NCBI GenBank assembly: GCA_017396085.1
Contig: JAFQNC010000017.1
Coordinates: 1-35,836 of the forward strand
DNA length: 35,836 bases
Source of the DNA: Tidjanibacter sp.
Lineage (GTDB): Bacteria; Bacteroidota; Bacteroidia; Bacteroidales; Rikenellaceae
Reading direction: 5' to 3'
Both the position numbers and the translations under genes were made by a program. The first letter of the stretch is position 1; the number at the start of each line of letters is the position of its first letter. The notes under the pieces are model-generated. The model saw only the letters and a program-made list of their open reading frames with translations. It did no database searches and was not told the origin of the DNA. Below are positions 7,945 to 16,186 of the stretch, piece after piece.

Positions 7945-9135
7945 CTACAGCTCAAGGTCCACATCGTGCAACTCAACCCAAGGCAGGCCCTGAGGTCCGA
8001 GTTCGGCCAAGAATGGGTCGGGGTCGAACTCCTCCACGTTGTGTACACCGGGTTTCACCCAGAGGCCCTTGGCAAACATTGCAGCACCGAGGGCTGCGGG
8101 CACGCCCGTGGTGTAACTTACGGCCTGTGTGCCGGTCTCCTTGTAGGCGGCGGCGTGGTCGCAGTTGTTGTAGATGTAGTATGTCTTCTCTTTGCCGTCC
8201 TTGATACCCCTGATGCGACAACCGATGGAGGTCTCGCCGTGGTAGTTCTCACCGAGTGTTTTGGGGTCGGGCAACACTGCTTTGAGGAATTGGATGGGCA
8301 CAATCTCCATACCGTTGTACATAATGGGGTCGATGCGAGCCATACCGATGTCCTGAATCACGCGCAGGTGTGTGAGATACTCCTGCCCGAAGGTCATCCA
8401 GAACCTTGCCCTCTTGATTGTGGGGTAGTTGATTACGAGGCTCTCCAACTCTTCGTGGTAGAGGAGATAACTCTCCCTTGGGCCGATGTTGGGGTAGTTG
8501 AGTGTTTTGTGTATTTCGAGCGAGCCGGTGGTTACCCACTCGCCATTCTCCCAGTAGCGGCCCTTTTGGGTGATTTCGCGGATGTTGATTTCGGGGTTGA
8601 AGTTGGTTGCGAAGGCCTTGCCGTGGTTACCGGCGTTGCAGTCCACGATGTCGAGGTAGTGTATTTCGTCAAAGTGGTGCTTTGCGGCATAGGCGGTGAA
8701 TATTGCGCTCACACCGGGGTCGAAGCCGCAACCGAGGATGGCGGTGAGTCCTGCTTTCTCAAACCTTTCGCGGTAGGCCCACTGCCACGAGTACTCAAAG
8801 TGAGCCTCATCGAGGGGCTCATAGTTGGCGGTGTCGAGGTAGTTCACGCCACACTCCAAGCAGGCGTCCATAATGGTGAGGTCCTGATAGGGGAGAGCCA
8901 CATTGATTACGATGTCGGGGCGGAAGGAACGCATCAGTTCGCAGAGTTCGGCCACGCTGTCGGCATCCACCTTTGCGGTTTGGATGCGGTTGCCACCGAT
9001 GGCAGCAGCGATTTGGTCGCATTTACTTTTTGTGCGGCTTGCCAACATAATCTCCGAGAACACGGGGTTGGCAGCCACCTTGTGTGCTACGACAGTTCCC
9101 ACGCCGCCTGCACCGATGATGAGTACTCTACACAT
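7945..9135 (-). CDS. Carboxynorspermidine synthase (saccharopine dehydrogenase family)
   Basis: The 396-residue protein begins with a Rossmann fold (VLIIGAGGVGTVVAHKVA, residues 4-21) and continues as a saccharopine-dehydrogenase-like protein (INVALPYQDLTIMDACLE, GVNYLDTANYE, GCGFDPGVSAIFTAYA). With NADPH this family condenses aspartate beta-semialdehyde with 1,3-diaminopropane or putrescine to give carboxynorspermidine or carboxyspermidine. Pairing with nspC just downstream on the same strand makes this far more likely than a lysine-pathway enzyme. In gut Bacteroides the pathway is known to yield spermidine. About 240 bases of repeats separate the two genes, more than expected for a tight operon. 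The ATG at 9135 is the only sensible start because the Rossmann motif begins four residues later. Confidence 0.92.
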   Translation of the reverse strand: MCRVLIIGAGGVGTVVAHKVAANPVFSEIMLASRTKSKCDQIAAAIGGNRIQTAKVDADSVAELCELMRSFRPDIVINVALPYQDLTIMDACLECGVNYLDTANYEPLDEAHFEYSWQWAYRERFEKAGLTAILGCGFDPGVSAIFTAYAAKHHFDEIHYLDIVDCNAGNHGKAFATNFNPEINIREITQKGRYWENGEWVTTGSLEIHKTLNYPNIGPRESYLLYHEELESLVINYPTIKRARFWMTFGQEYLTHLRVIQDIGMARIDPIMYNGMEIVPIQFLKAVLPDPKTLGENYHGETSIGCRIRGIKDGKEKTYYIYNNCDHAAAYKETGTQAVSYTTGVPAALGAAMFAKGLWVKPGVHNVEEFDPDPFLAELGPQGLPWVELHDVDLEL

Positions 9136-9203
9136 AGTCGTTAGGTTTGTTTTTGAGTGTTTGTATATCGTTTGTTTTTTGTTGCTACAAATTTTCCAAC
9201 CTA

Positions 9204-9211
9204 CAAATATA
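9204..9211 (-). promoter_or_regulatory. -7 element for carboxynorspermidine synthase
   Basis: The minus strand reads TATATTTG, a match to TAnnTTTG, 69 bases before the start. The position where a -33 TTTG should lie is filled by an AATTGAG heptamer array (9218-9252), so the array may have replaced it. Confidence 0.45.
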
Positions 9212-9217
9212 TGTAAA

Positions 9218-9400
9218 AGAATTGAGAGTTGAGAATTGAGAATTGAGAATTTTTTTTGATTGGCGCAAGGCAGGCGGCTGGCATCTACCGCTTATTCTGC
9301 GCCAAAGGCGCTGTCTTCCGTCTGCCCTTAGGGGCCTTAAAGCCCTTAATGCCCTTAATGCCCTTAAAGGCTTTAAAGCCCTTAAAGCCCTTTGGGCCTT
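9218..9400. repeat. Heptamer array, partial composite repeat and long nonamer array
   Basis: Heptamers GAGAATT (about 9220-9252) lead into a partial dispersed repeat (GGCGGCTGGCATCTACCGC; CTGCGCCAAAGGCGCTGT) shared with 34675-34715. Then come about eight nonamers of the CCTTAAAGC/CCTTAATGC type (about 9330-9400). Because nine is a multiple of three, all frames here give false repetitive peptides (LKALNALNAL); these are not genes. Confidence 0.8.
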
Positions 9401-9404
9401 TTGG

Positions 9405-9458
9405 GAAAACGCAAACGAGCCGACAACCACACAAGGTTGTCGGCTCGCTTGCGTTTTC
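9405..9458. terminator. Long hairpin terminator between fimbrillin-like gene and synthase
   Basis: A 24-bp stem (9405-9428 with 9435-9458) with one G-T pair and a six-base loop lies 63 bases after the stop of the gene at 9522. The stem ends in GTTTTC on both strands, so it could act in either direction, most likely for the minus-strand fimbrillin-like gene. Confidence 0.7.
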
Positions 9459-9521
9459 TCTGCCTTGTTGGTGCCTAACCTACTTGGCAGAGAGGGCTTT
9501 ACACATTTTTCTACTCAATGA

Positions 9522-11159
9522 CTAAATCTCCTCAGTTGCCCACTTGAGCGACAAGGTTGCAGCCTCGGTATTAACAACGGTCGAACCCGCGTAGGAAACA
9601 GTGATTGAGTGTCCCTCATTATAACTGAAGAAACTCTCAACCGTGGTTTGTGCTCTGGTGGTTTCAATCACGTTGTTCTCGAAAGTAAAGCTCTCAATAT
9701 TTGCAGCACTATCCTGTGCAAAGCTTGCGATGAGGTTGTTGGCTATGTTGATGAACTTACAGTTCCTCACTACAATGTTCTTGACACATTTGGCACCATA
9801 GGTGCCAATGGTGCCGCTGTCGTTGCAGAATATCAGCACTATTTTTTCAAGATTTTGGCCATCAATAATACAGTTCTCGATGGTTACACTATTGACATCG
9901 GCTTGTGCCTTACTCATTCGGAATACTTGGCTCTCGCCACTCATAGTACCTATCCAAATCAAGTCTTTGATAACGAAATTGTTGTTACCTACATTACTAT
10001 CTGTATTCGAATTAGGAGTGATGGTCATGTTTGCAGTTTGCTGTGGTACACCATTTTCTGTGTAGCGACCGATGATTGTTATATCCTCGTTAGTTTTGTT
10101 TTGGTAAGTAGTTTTACTGCAAGTATAACCACCCTCCATTACACAGTAGGTTCCAGCATCGGTAAGATAGTTGGTGTATTGACCTGTGCCAAGCTGATGC
10201 ATTCCTTCAACATAGTTGTCCACAATAACGGGCTCCATAGTCTCGGTGTCAAGAGCAAGGCGCAGACCCCAGTTGTTCTTGCCGGAGAAGTCGGCGGCAG
10301 TTTTGGTGATGACCTGTGTACCCTTGTCGGTGTAGACTTTCACGGTGAGTTCCTGACCATTGGTTGCAGCCCAGCGGTTGAAAATCAAGCGAGCGGTAAT
10401 CTTGCCACCTGCGGCAATCTGACCATTCGCAACGTTCACACCAACACTTACATTGCCACTTGCGAAGGTGGGGTTAGTGCCTTGTACGAGGTCTTTGTTG
10501 GCTTGCAAAGTGTAGGGACCGCTCAAGAAAACACCCTCGGGAGCAATCATCTCCACCCTGTTCACGGTGAGAGCCTCGGCGCTGCTAATCTCAAAGTTCA
10601 TCATCGCAAAGACGTGCTCAAAGGTCAGAGGAATGGTGGTCTCCTCCTTAGTGCCGGTCAGATATTTGCCAATCATCACATCATTGGCGCTCATATCGTT
10701 GTACACGGCAGTAACATCGTAGGACTGCTCTGCTTCAAGGGTGCCAACGAGTGCAAATTTCTTCTTTGCAGCATTCTCTGCGGTCATAGGATAGTAGGCG
10801 TGGTAGCGCAGATATTTGCCCTCAACGTTGGTTTCCACATCGTCAAGGCCTGCGATTGTGCCACTAAACTCGCCACTTGCGGAGCCATCGCCCGAAGCAA
10901 GTGTGAACTCGTTTTGGTAACCGCTGCCCACAGCGGCGCCGTTGTACTCGCAGAACACGCCAAGTTTGTCGTCTGTTTTCCACACCACGGTTTTGCCATC
11001 GGCGGTGTTAAGGGCGGTACGGCCCTCGGCAGCCTCATCGGCGGTGGTGGCCACAATGGTCATAGGGGTGCCCTTCACGGTGGGCTCCACAGTGTCAAAA
11101 TTGTTGTTGCAACCCACAAACATCAGTGCGAGGATTGCGATTGTGCTAAACTTTTTCAT
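9522..11159 (-). CDS. Fimbrillin-like lipoprotein with a beta-helix C-terminal half
   Basis: A 545-residue lipoprotein. MKKFSTIAILALMFVGC gives a lipobox with Cys17, and this fixes the start at 11159 rather than the longer in-frame start. Residues about 20-330 match the fimbrillin/Mfa-like plan: TPMTIVATTADEAAEGRTAL, VVWKTDDKLGVFCEYNG, then PLTFEHVFAMMNFEIS. These proteins form surface fimbriae or related adhesins after lipoprotein export and processing. The last 200 residues change character, with recurring turns (VTIENCIIDG, IVVRNCKFIN, FTFENNVIET) typical of a right-handed parallel beta-helix as in carbohydrate-binding or -cleaving proteins. It is preceded by a tiny gene (11192-11338) 32 bases upstream, likely cotranscribed. 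Adhesion or surface binding is the most I can infer. Confidence 0.8.
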   Translation of the reverse strand: MKKFSTIAILALMFVGCNNNFDTVEPTVKGTPMTIVATTADEAAEGRTALNTADGKTVVWKTDDKLGVFCEYNGAAVGSGYQNEFTLASGDGSASGEFSGTIAGLDDVETNVEGKYLRYHAYYPMTAENAAKKKFALVGTLEAEQSYDVTAVYNDMSANDVMIGKYLTGTKEETTIPLTFEHVFAMMNFEISSAEALTVNRVEMIAPEGVFLSGPYTLQANKDLVQGTNPTFASGNVSVGVNVANGQIAAGGKITARLIFNRWAATNGQELTVKVYTDKGTQVITKTAADFSGKNNWGLRLALDTETMEPVIVDNYVEGMHQLGTGQYTNYLTDAGTYCVMEGGYTCSKTTYQNKTNEDITIIGRYTENGVPQQTANMTITPNSNTDSNVGNNNFVIKDLIWIGTMSGESQVFRMSKAQADVNSVTIENCIIDGQNLEKIVLIFCNDSGTIGTYGAKCVKNIVVRNCKFINIANNLIASFAQDSAANIESFTFENNVIETTRAQTTVESFFSYNEGHSITVSYAGSTVVNTEAATLSLKWATEEI

Positions 11160-11191
11160 CGTTTTTCTCTCTCTTTTGTTTTGGGTTAAAC

Positions 11192-11338
11192 TTACTCTAC
11201 TACATCTTCGCCCCACCAAGTGACGTCATCAAATTCGGGGGTGGAAATTGCAATGCCCTGCTCTACGGCAAGGTCGATGGTCTGAATTGTGGGGGCGGTG
11301 TAAATCTCACCCCCCCCTACGGGTTTTTTGTAACTCAT
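11192..11338 (-). CDS. 48-residue peptide upstream of the fimbrillin-like gene, with a G8 tract
   Basis: ATG at 11336-11338 opens a frame of 48 codons ending with TAA at 11192-11194. It reads MSYKKPVGGGEIYTAP, then TIQTIDLAVEQGIAIS and an acidic, Trp-rich end (DDVTWWGEDVVE). Short peptides of this shape (basic start, a Tyr-x-x-Pro segment, a Val/Glu stretch, acidic aromatic end) are common beside fimbrillin-type genes in Bacteroidales; no function is established. Codons 7-10 contain eight consecutive G on the coding strand (C run 11310-11317). Gain or loss of one G would shift the frame, so it could be phase variable. It begins 75 bases after the ROK gene ends and stops 32 bases before the lipoprotein. 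Confidence 0.7.
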   Translation of the reverse strand: MSYKKPVGGGEIYTAPTIQTIDLAVEQGIAISTPEFDDVTWWGEDVVE

Positions 11339-11413
11339 TGTTTTTTAATTGTTTGTTGTTAATGATTGGTTGGTAATGTATAATGTGTTAAAGTATTGAA
11401 GTGTCCGTTTTTT

Positions 11414-12358
11414 TTATGCTTTGCGTTGAAAAATGATGCCCGCAGCACCGAGTGAGCCGGCCTGATTGCCAAGCAGTGCGGCCACAATCTCCGTGTGGGC
11501 TCCACACACATCCATAACATTGGCGGCAGTGTGGCGGCGCAGGCCCTCAAAGTAGAACTCTCCCGCCTCCGAAATGCCACCTCCGACCACAACCTTCTGC
11601 GGTGCAAAGATGTTGATGAAACTGCGTATGCCCTGACCGAGCCACTCCCAATGCTCCTCCAGCGTGGCAATGGCTTCGGGCTCGCCCTCGTGGTAGTGGG
11701 CCACAATCTGTCGCCCATTGGTCTGCTCGGGGGCTATGCCCTTGCGCTCGGCATAGCGGCGCACAAGTGCCGAGGTCGAGGCGTAGTGTTCCAAACACCC
11801 CACCGCACCACAAGCGCACCTCTCGCCACCGGCCACAAGCACCACGTGGCCCAACTCCATACCTCGGCCTTGCCAGCCGCCCTGCAAATTGCCACCTATG
11901 AGCACTCCGCCACCAATGCCGGTGCCCACGGTGAGGAAAACCACATCCTCGGCCCCTGCGGCCGCTCCGTAGAGCGTTTCGCCAAGGGCCATAAGGTTGG
12001 CATCGTTGCCGAGCAGGGTGAACAGTCCCGTGTGGGCCGTGAGCCTTGCGCCCACGTTCACATTTTCCCACCCCTCGATGTTCTCCGCACCACCGAGCAC
12101 GCTCTGCCCATCGGGCGAGATAATTCCGGGGGTGCCAATGCCGATACCCTCCACCGAGATGCCCCTATTGGCGGCCTCGGCCACACACTCATCTGCCACA
12201 CGGCACAAAGCCTTCAGCACCGCCTCGGCACCCTCCGTTGCGGGGGTGTCGGCAATGCCCTCAAAGAGAAACTCTCCGCAGTCGCTGATGAGCGCATATT
12301 TGATTGTTGTGCCACCGAGGTCAATGCCGATGGCGTGGCGTTGTTTTGCTGCTGTCAT
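11414..12358 (-). CDS. ROK-family sugar kinase (glucokinase-like)
   Basis: The 314-residue protein has the ROK hallmarks: phosphate-binding IGIDLGGTTIKYALI at the N terminus, GNDANLMALGE with the catalytic Asp, TVGTGIGGGVLIGG, the zinc site ELGHVV plus CACGAVGCLEHYAS, and VVVGGGIS near the C terminus. ROK kinases phosphorylate glucose, N-acetylglucosamine, N-acetylmannosamine or similar sugars in the cytoplasm. No N-terminal DNA-binding domain is present, so it is an enzyme and not a NagC-type repressor. Substrate cannot be fixed from sequence. The start is the ATG at 12358; an apparent six-codon extension comes from an AATTTTC heptamer array and begins with TTG. Its neighbours, a PHP protein and two sulfatases, suggest amino-sugar use. 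Confidence 0.9.
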   Translation of the reverse strand: MTAAKQRHAIGIDLGGTTIKYALISDCGEFLFEGIADTPATEGAEAVLKALCRVADECVAEAANRGISVEGIGIGTPGIISPDGQSVLGGAENIEGWENVNVGARLTAHTGLFTLLGNDANLMALGETLYGAAAGAEDVVFLTVGTGIGGGVLIGGNLQGGWQGRGMELGHVVLVAGGERCACGAVGCLEHYASTSALVRRYAERKGIAPEQTNGRQIVAHYHEGEPEAIATLEEHWEWLGQGIRSFINIFAPQKVVVGGGISEAGEFYFEGLRRHTAANVMDVCGAHTEIVAALLGNQAGSLGAAGIIFQRKA

Positions 12359-12360
12359 TT

Positions 12361-12558
12361 GCTTCTCAATTTTCAATTCTCAACTATCAATTTCTTTTCT
12401 GCCCTTTCTGCCCTTTGCTACTCACGGGTATCTTTTTTAATATCTGCGCCTTCTGGGGCGGATAGGGCCTTTAGGGACCTTAAGGTCTTTAAGGTCCTTA
12501 AGGACTTTAGTGAGTTTTCCATTTCTTCCCTTAATTTTGAATTTTGAATTTTGAATTC
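12361..12558. repeat. 7-nt and 9-nt arrays between ROK kinase and PHP gene
   Basis: Heptamers AATTTTC/AATTCTC (12367-12392), nonamers CCCTTTCTG (about 12393-12418), nonamers CTTTAGGGA/CCTTAAGGT (about 12468-12512), and heptamers AATTTTG (about 12534-12557). A degenerate copy of the ACGGGTAT segment seen at 441 lies near 12423. The last array touches the stop codon of the PHP gene. No gene is seen. Confidence 0.8.
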
Positions 12559-14223
12559 TCAACTCTTCTCCACCCAGATTGGCGAACTCCAAGCCCACTG
12601 GCCGTTGCGCTGTCGCACGCGCACGTAATAATAATCGGTATCCTTCTCGGGTGCGTTGTCGGTCAGCACCTCGCCCACGGCAAAGGTTGTCTCGGGTGCG
12701 GCCCTGTGGAACTGCACAGCCTCGCTCAGCCAACCCCTCATAAAGTGGGCCTTGCTACCCTCCAGCAACTCCTCCAGCGTGTAGGCAAACTTCTGCCCGT
12801 TCACCTCGGCCACAATCTTACCATTCAGAGGCATTGTTACGTCCAGCACCACGCCCTGTGTTGCGGGGGTGGTGGTGTTGGGGTTCTTGGTGGAGTAGAG
12901 GTCAATATCCACGCTCTTGTCGGTGGTATTGAGGAGTCGGTTTACCCTCGTGCGGAACTCGGGCTCACCCGGTTGGGGCGAGGTGAAGGCTGCACCACGG
13001 AAGCAGGGTTGCACTCCGTTGAGGGTGCCCTCCGACAGGCGCAAGCGGCCCTGCCAGTGTACATACTCCTCCTCCCTATTCCAGCCAAAGTCAATCTTCA
13101 CCTTGGCCCTGATGGTCTTCTCTGCGGGCCTAACCACCGTGTGGGGTGCGCTCAGGCGAGAGAGGCACTGGCCATTCTTGATGATGTCCACATAGTCGAT
13201 GTGGTTCATAGCCTCCACAGCCACATAAATCTCCCTGCTGTTGCCACTTGTAACATCGCCCATCATTGCACCATTGATGCGGAAGTCAATCTTAATCTTG
13301 TCGCCCGTGGCACCACACACGTGCCTTGAGCCCATAGCGTTCCAAAGCGACTCCTTGTCGAGCCTGTCGCACAACACACCGATGCGGCCATCGCCATAAC
13401 TACCCGGGTAGCCTGCGTGCTGGTCGGTGGAGCACATCAGACCAAACTTGTGGCCTTGGTCCAGACCATACTGCACCGAGCCCTCCCAAGTGCGTGGGCC
13501 CATATCGTGCAGGTAGTCCATATCGCCTTGGTCGTTCTCGGCCAAACCGTGGCGGGAGTACATCTCCACAAAGGGGCTCTGCTCGTCCTGCTTGAAGGCA
13601 TCCCAGTTGTAGCCCCTGAAGCCGGTGATGTAGCCCATATGGTGGGGTGTAACGAATGCCTTGTAGGGTTTGAGTTTGCGTTTGAGGTCGGGCACCGACT
13701 TGCACTCAAACAGGGGCGTGTCGTAGTCGTAGCAGAGGGCCACGTGGTCGCCGTGTTTCATCGAGTGGCACTCGTAGGAGGTGAAGGTGAGGAATTTCTC
13801 GGGCACGTTGGCCTCACGCAGAGCCTTAACGTAGGGCTCCCAGCCGCCGGCCCTCAACCTGCGGAATGCGCTCTCGTGGTACTCAATCACCCACTCCAAC
13901 CTCGGGTCGCCCTTGCCGGGGATGTCGGGCCACAGAGCGTGGGGAGTAATCGACACAAAGTCCAGTTGCTCACGAGCGGCAGCGATGGCATCGCCGAGGT
14001 CGCCGTGGCCATAGGTTATGTTGCAGTGGTTGTGTACATCACCCCACCAAACCTTCATTTCTCCGAGCCCTTCGAGCATCTTTTTGAGTTCTGCCGGTAC
14101 GGCCCTAACATACTTACCGCTCTCGCTCTGGCCATTGCAACCTGCAACTCCGAGCACCGAGCCTGTGGCGGCCAGACCAAGCACTGTCCAGCCCGATTTC
14201 TTCAAAAAATCTCTCCTGTCCAT
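12559..14223 (-). CDS. Tat-exported PHP-domain metal hydrolase (DUF3604 type)
   Basis: A 554-residue protein starting at 14223. MDRRDFLKKSGWTVLG is a twin-arginine signal and VAGC (Cys29) makes it a likely lipoprotein, so it is folded, perhaps with its metals, before export. The catalytic region has GDVHNHCNITYGHGD (His64, His66), TPHALWPD, TSYECHSMKHGDH, TPHHMGY and CSTDQHAGYPG, the metal-ligand pattern of the PHP superfamily as found in DUF3604 proteins. The C-terminal 200 residues are beta-rich and may bind sugar. DUF3604 proteins often occur with sulfatases in marine and gut Bacteroidota, but their reaction is not established. Its stop TGA lies in an AATTTTG-type array, and a palindromic repeat begins 26 bases upstream of the start. 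Confidence 0.82.
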   Translation of the reverse strand: MDRRDFLKKSGWTVLGLAATGSVLGVAGCNGQSESGKYVRAVPAELKKMLEGLGEMKVWWGDVHNHCNITYGHGDLGDAIAAAREQLDFVSITPHALWPDIPGKGDPRLEWVIEYHESAFRRLRAGGWEPYVKALREANVPEKFLTFTSYECHSMKHGDHVALCYDYDTPLFECKSVPDLKRKLKPYKAFVTPHHMGYITGFRGYNWDAFKQDEQSPFVEMYSRHGLAENDQGDMDYLHDMGPRTWEGSVQYGLDQGHKFGLMCSTDQHAGYPGSYGDGRIGVLCDRLDKESLWNAMGSRHVCGATGDKIKIDFRINGAMMGDVTSGNSREIYVAVEAMNHIDYVDIIKNGQCLSRLSAPHTVVRPAEKTIRAKVKIDFGWNREEEYVHWQGRLRLSEGTLNGVQPCFRGAAFTSPQPGEPEFRTRVNRLLNTTDKSVDIDLYSTKNPNTTTPATQGVVLDVTMPLNGKIVAEVNGQKFAYTLEELLEGSKAHFMRGWLSEAVQFHRAAPETTFAVGEVLTDNAPEKDTDYYYVRVRQRNGQWAWSSPIWVEKS

Positions 14224-14248
14224 ATTAGTTATAGTTTTTCTAATCGAG

Positions 14249-14366
14249 TGCATCTCGTGGGTAAATTTTGCACCGCTCTGCGATAGCCGACTTCCTCATT
14301 TGCAATAAGCAAACTGCGGAGTCGTCTTCTTGTTTGGCACAAAATTTCCTCCACGATATGCCCTCT
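14249..14366. repeat. Long imperfect palindrome, copy 2
   Basis: Arms of about 55 bases surround a five-base loop (14303-14307, core TTTGC / GCAAA). The same bulged C and T x C mismatch as in copy 1 are present; the outer stem is CGACT / AGTCG, a compensated change from copy 1. Farther out, AAATTTTG pairs with CAAAATTT, and TCGTGG with CCACGA. It lies directly upstream of the PHP gene on that gene's leader side. Confidence 0.7.
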
Positions 14367-14383
14367 TAGCGTTTTTGCGTTTT

Positions 14384-14519
14384 TTTAGGGAGTTTAGGGA
14401 ATTTAGGGATAATGCACTTGCAATTCCTTAACCTCTCTACACTCTCTTATTTCCCTTTCTGCCCTTTCTGCTCTTTCTGCCCTCAATTTTCCATTTTCAA
14501 TTTTCCATTTTCAATTTTC
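14384..14519. repeat. Nonamer and heptamer arrays between PHP gene and sulfatase
   Basis: Nonamers TTTAGGGAG, TTTAGGGAA, TTTAGGGAT (14384-14410), nonamers CCCTTTCTG (about 14454-14485, four units), and heptamers AATTTTC/CATTTTC (about 14485-14519). The last unit supplies the TGA stop of the sulfatase at 14518-14520. Confidence 0.85.
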
Positions 14520-16182
14520 AAAGGCTTCCTGCTCCCTTGAACCACTCAAACTCCTGCTCGGTGGGGTCGGTGTCGCCACACTCGGCTTGCACCTCTTGGA
14601 GCAGGGTGTGCAATTCGGCCCTTGTGGCGGCGTAGTCGGGGTGGTCGTAGACGTTGGTCATCTCACCTTGCACGCCCTCTCGCAGGTCGTAGAGTTCCCA
14701 CTCGTCTACATCGTTGTAGAAGTGGATGAGTTTGTAGTCGGCGGTGCGAATACCGTAGTGCCTCTTCACCGAGTGCCACGAGGGGTACTCGTAGTAGTGG
14801 TAGTAGACCGCCTTGCGCCAATCTTCGGGCACGGCACCCTTGCGTGAGGTAAGCACGGGCACCAACGAGCGGCCCTGAATATCCTCGGGCACCTCCACAC
14901 CCGCAAATTCAAGCAGGGTGGGGGCAAAGTCGATGTTCATAGCGAGTGCTTTGGTCCTGACGCCCTTCTTGATAGCCTTGGGGTAGCGTACCATCAGGGG
15001 TGTGCGGTGGCACTCCTCATACATAAACCTCTTGTCGAACCAACCGTGCTCGCCGAGGAAGAAACCTTGGTCGGAGGTGTAGATGATGATGGTGTTGTCC
15101 AACTCGCCAATACTCTCCAAGTGGTCCAGCAGTCGGCCCACGTTCTCATCCACGGCCTTGATTACGGCACAGTAGTCCCTCATATATTGCTGATACTTCC
15201 AGCGGACAATTTCCTCCTCGCTGGCCGTCTCCTTCATTGCATTCCACTCCTCGATGCGCCCTGCGTAGGCCTCGCCCCAACGCTCCTTCTCCTCGGGAGT
15301 CATACGGTCCCAAGCGGCCTTGAACTGCTCCACCGAAGCGCGGTGGTCGTTGGCACGGCTCACATCGGCCACATTGGCGTTGCTCCAGTCGCCCAAGTTG
15401 TAGTCGGCCGAGAGTTGCTCGTTGGTCATCACTTTGAGGTCCCATTCGGGCCACATATGGGTGCCTATCTCCATCTCTTGCTCACGGGCAGCGGTGCCAC
15501 GTCCCGCGTAGTCGTCCAACAAGGTGGCGGGCTCGGGGAAGGTGTGGTCGTTGTACATACCGAGGTGTCGCTGTGCGGGCATCCAGTTGCGGTGGGGTGC
15601 CTTGTGGTAGTAGAGCATCGCAAAGGGCCTATCCTTGTCGCTGCGGTCGATGAAATCAATGGCCTTGTCGGTGATGATGTCCGTAACGTAGCCCTCCTCG
15701 ACCACCACACCATCCTGCTGCCAGAATTGGGGCGCATAGTACTCGCCCTGACCGATGAGTATGCTCCAGTAGTCGAAACCCTGAGGCTCGCTGTTGAGGT
15801 GCCACTTACCAATCACTGCGGTCTGATAGCCATTCTCTTGGAGCAACTTGGGGAAGGTCTGTTGGTCGCCATCGAAGGTGCGCGAGTTGTCGGTAAAACC
15901 ATTCACGTGGCTGTATTTACCCGTGAGGATACAAGCCCTTGATGGGCCCGATATGGCATTGGCCACATAGCAGTTCTCGAAGAGCATACCCTCTTCGGCC
16001 AAGCGGTCGAGGTTGGGGGTGTGCATCAGCGTGCGGTCGTAGCAACTCAGTGCCCTGCACGTGTGGTCATCGGTCATCATAATGATGATGTTGGGCCTTT
16101 CGGGAGCCTTCTCTGCGCATCCCGTGAGTGCTGCTGCCATTGGCAGAGCCACACCAACACCGGTAAGAAGTTTTGTATTCAT
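14518..16182 (-). CDS. S1-family sulfatase lipoprotein
   Basis: A 554-residue sulfatase, started at 16182 because MNTKLLTGVGVALPMAAALTGC is a lipoprotein signal (Cys22). NIIIMMTDDH (31-40) supplies metal ligands. The catalytic motif is SGPSR with Ser78, the serine form that anaerobic sulfatase-maturating enzyme converts to formylglycine. GKWHL, DQGFFLGEHGWFDKR and KAPHRNW complete the active site. Bacteroidales enzymes of this class remove sulfate from host glycans (mucin, heparan or chondroitin types). Overall it looks most like the N-acetylglucosamine-6-sulfatase group, but substrate is an inference. Export to the periplasm or surface is likely. No maturase gene is in the window. Confidence 0.92.
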   Translation of the reverse strand: MNTKLLTGVGVALPMAAALTGCAEKAPERPNIIIMMTDDHTCRALSCYDRTLMHTPNLDRLAEEGMLFENCYVANAISGPSRACILTGKYSHVNGFTDNSRTFDGDQQTFPKLLQENGYQTAVIGKWHLNSEPQGFDYWSILIGQGEYYAPQFWQQDGVVVEEGYVTDIITDKAIDFIDRSDKDRPFAMLYYHKAPHRNWMPAQRHLGMYNDHTFPEPATLLDDYAGRGTAAREQEMEIGTHMWPEWDLKVMTNEQLSADYNLGDWSNANVADVSRANDHRASVEQFKAAWDRMTPEEKERWGEAYAGRIEEWNAMKETASEEEIVRWKYQQYMRDYCAVIKAVDENVGRLLDHLESIGELDNTIIIYTSDQGFFLGEHGWFDKRFMYEECHRTPLMVRYPKAIKKGVRTKALAMNIDFAPTLLEFAGVEVPEDIQGRSLVPVLTSRKGAVPEDWRKAVYYHYYEYPSWHSVKRHYGIRTADYKLIHFYNDVDEWELYDLREGVQGEMTNVYDHPDYAATRAELHTLLQEVQAECGDTDPTEQEFEWFKGAGSL

Positions 16183-16186
16183 ATCG

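Noticed and set aside
9185..9525. Overlapping frames on both strands that encode repetitive peptides such as LKALNALNAL
   Set aside because: They are produced by the nonamer array, whose length is a multiple of three. No start context, no homology, and similar false frames exist at the other nonamer arrays (24111-24359, 35519-35816).
12359..12376. Longer ROK kinase beginning at 12376
   Set aside because: The extra codons start with TTG and come from an AATTTTC heptamer array; the ATG at 12358 gives a normal ROK N terminus.
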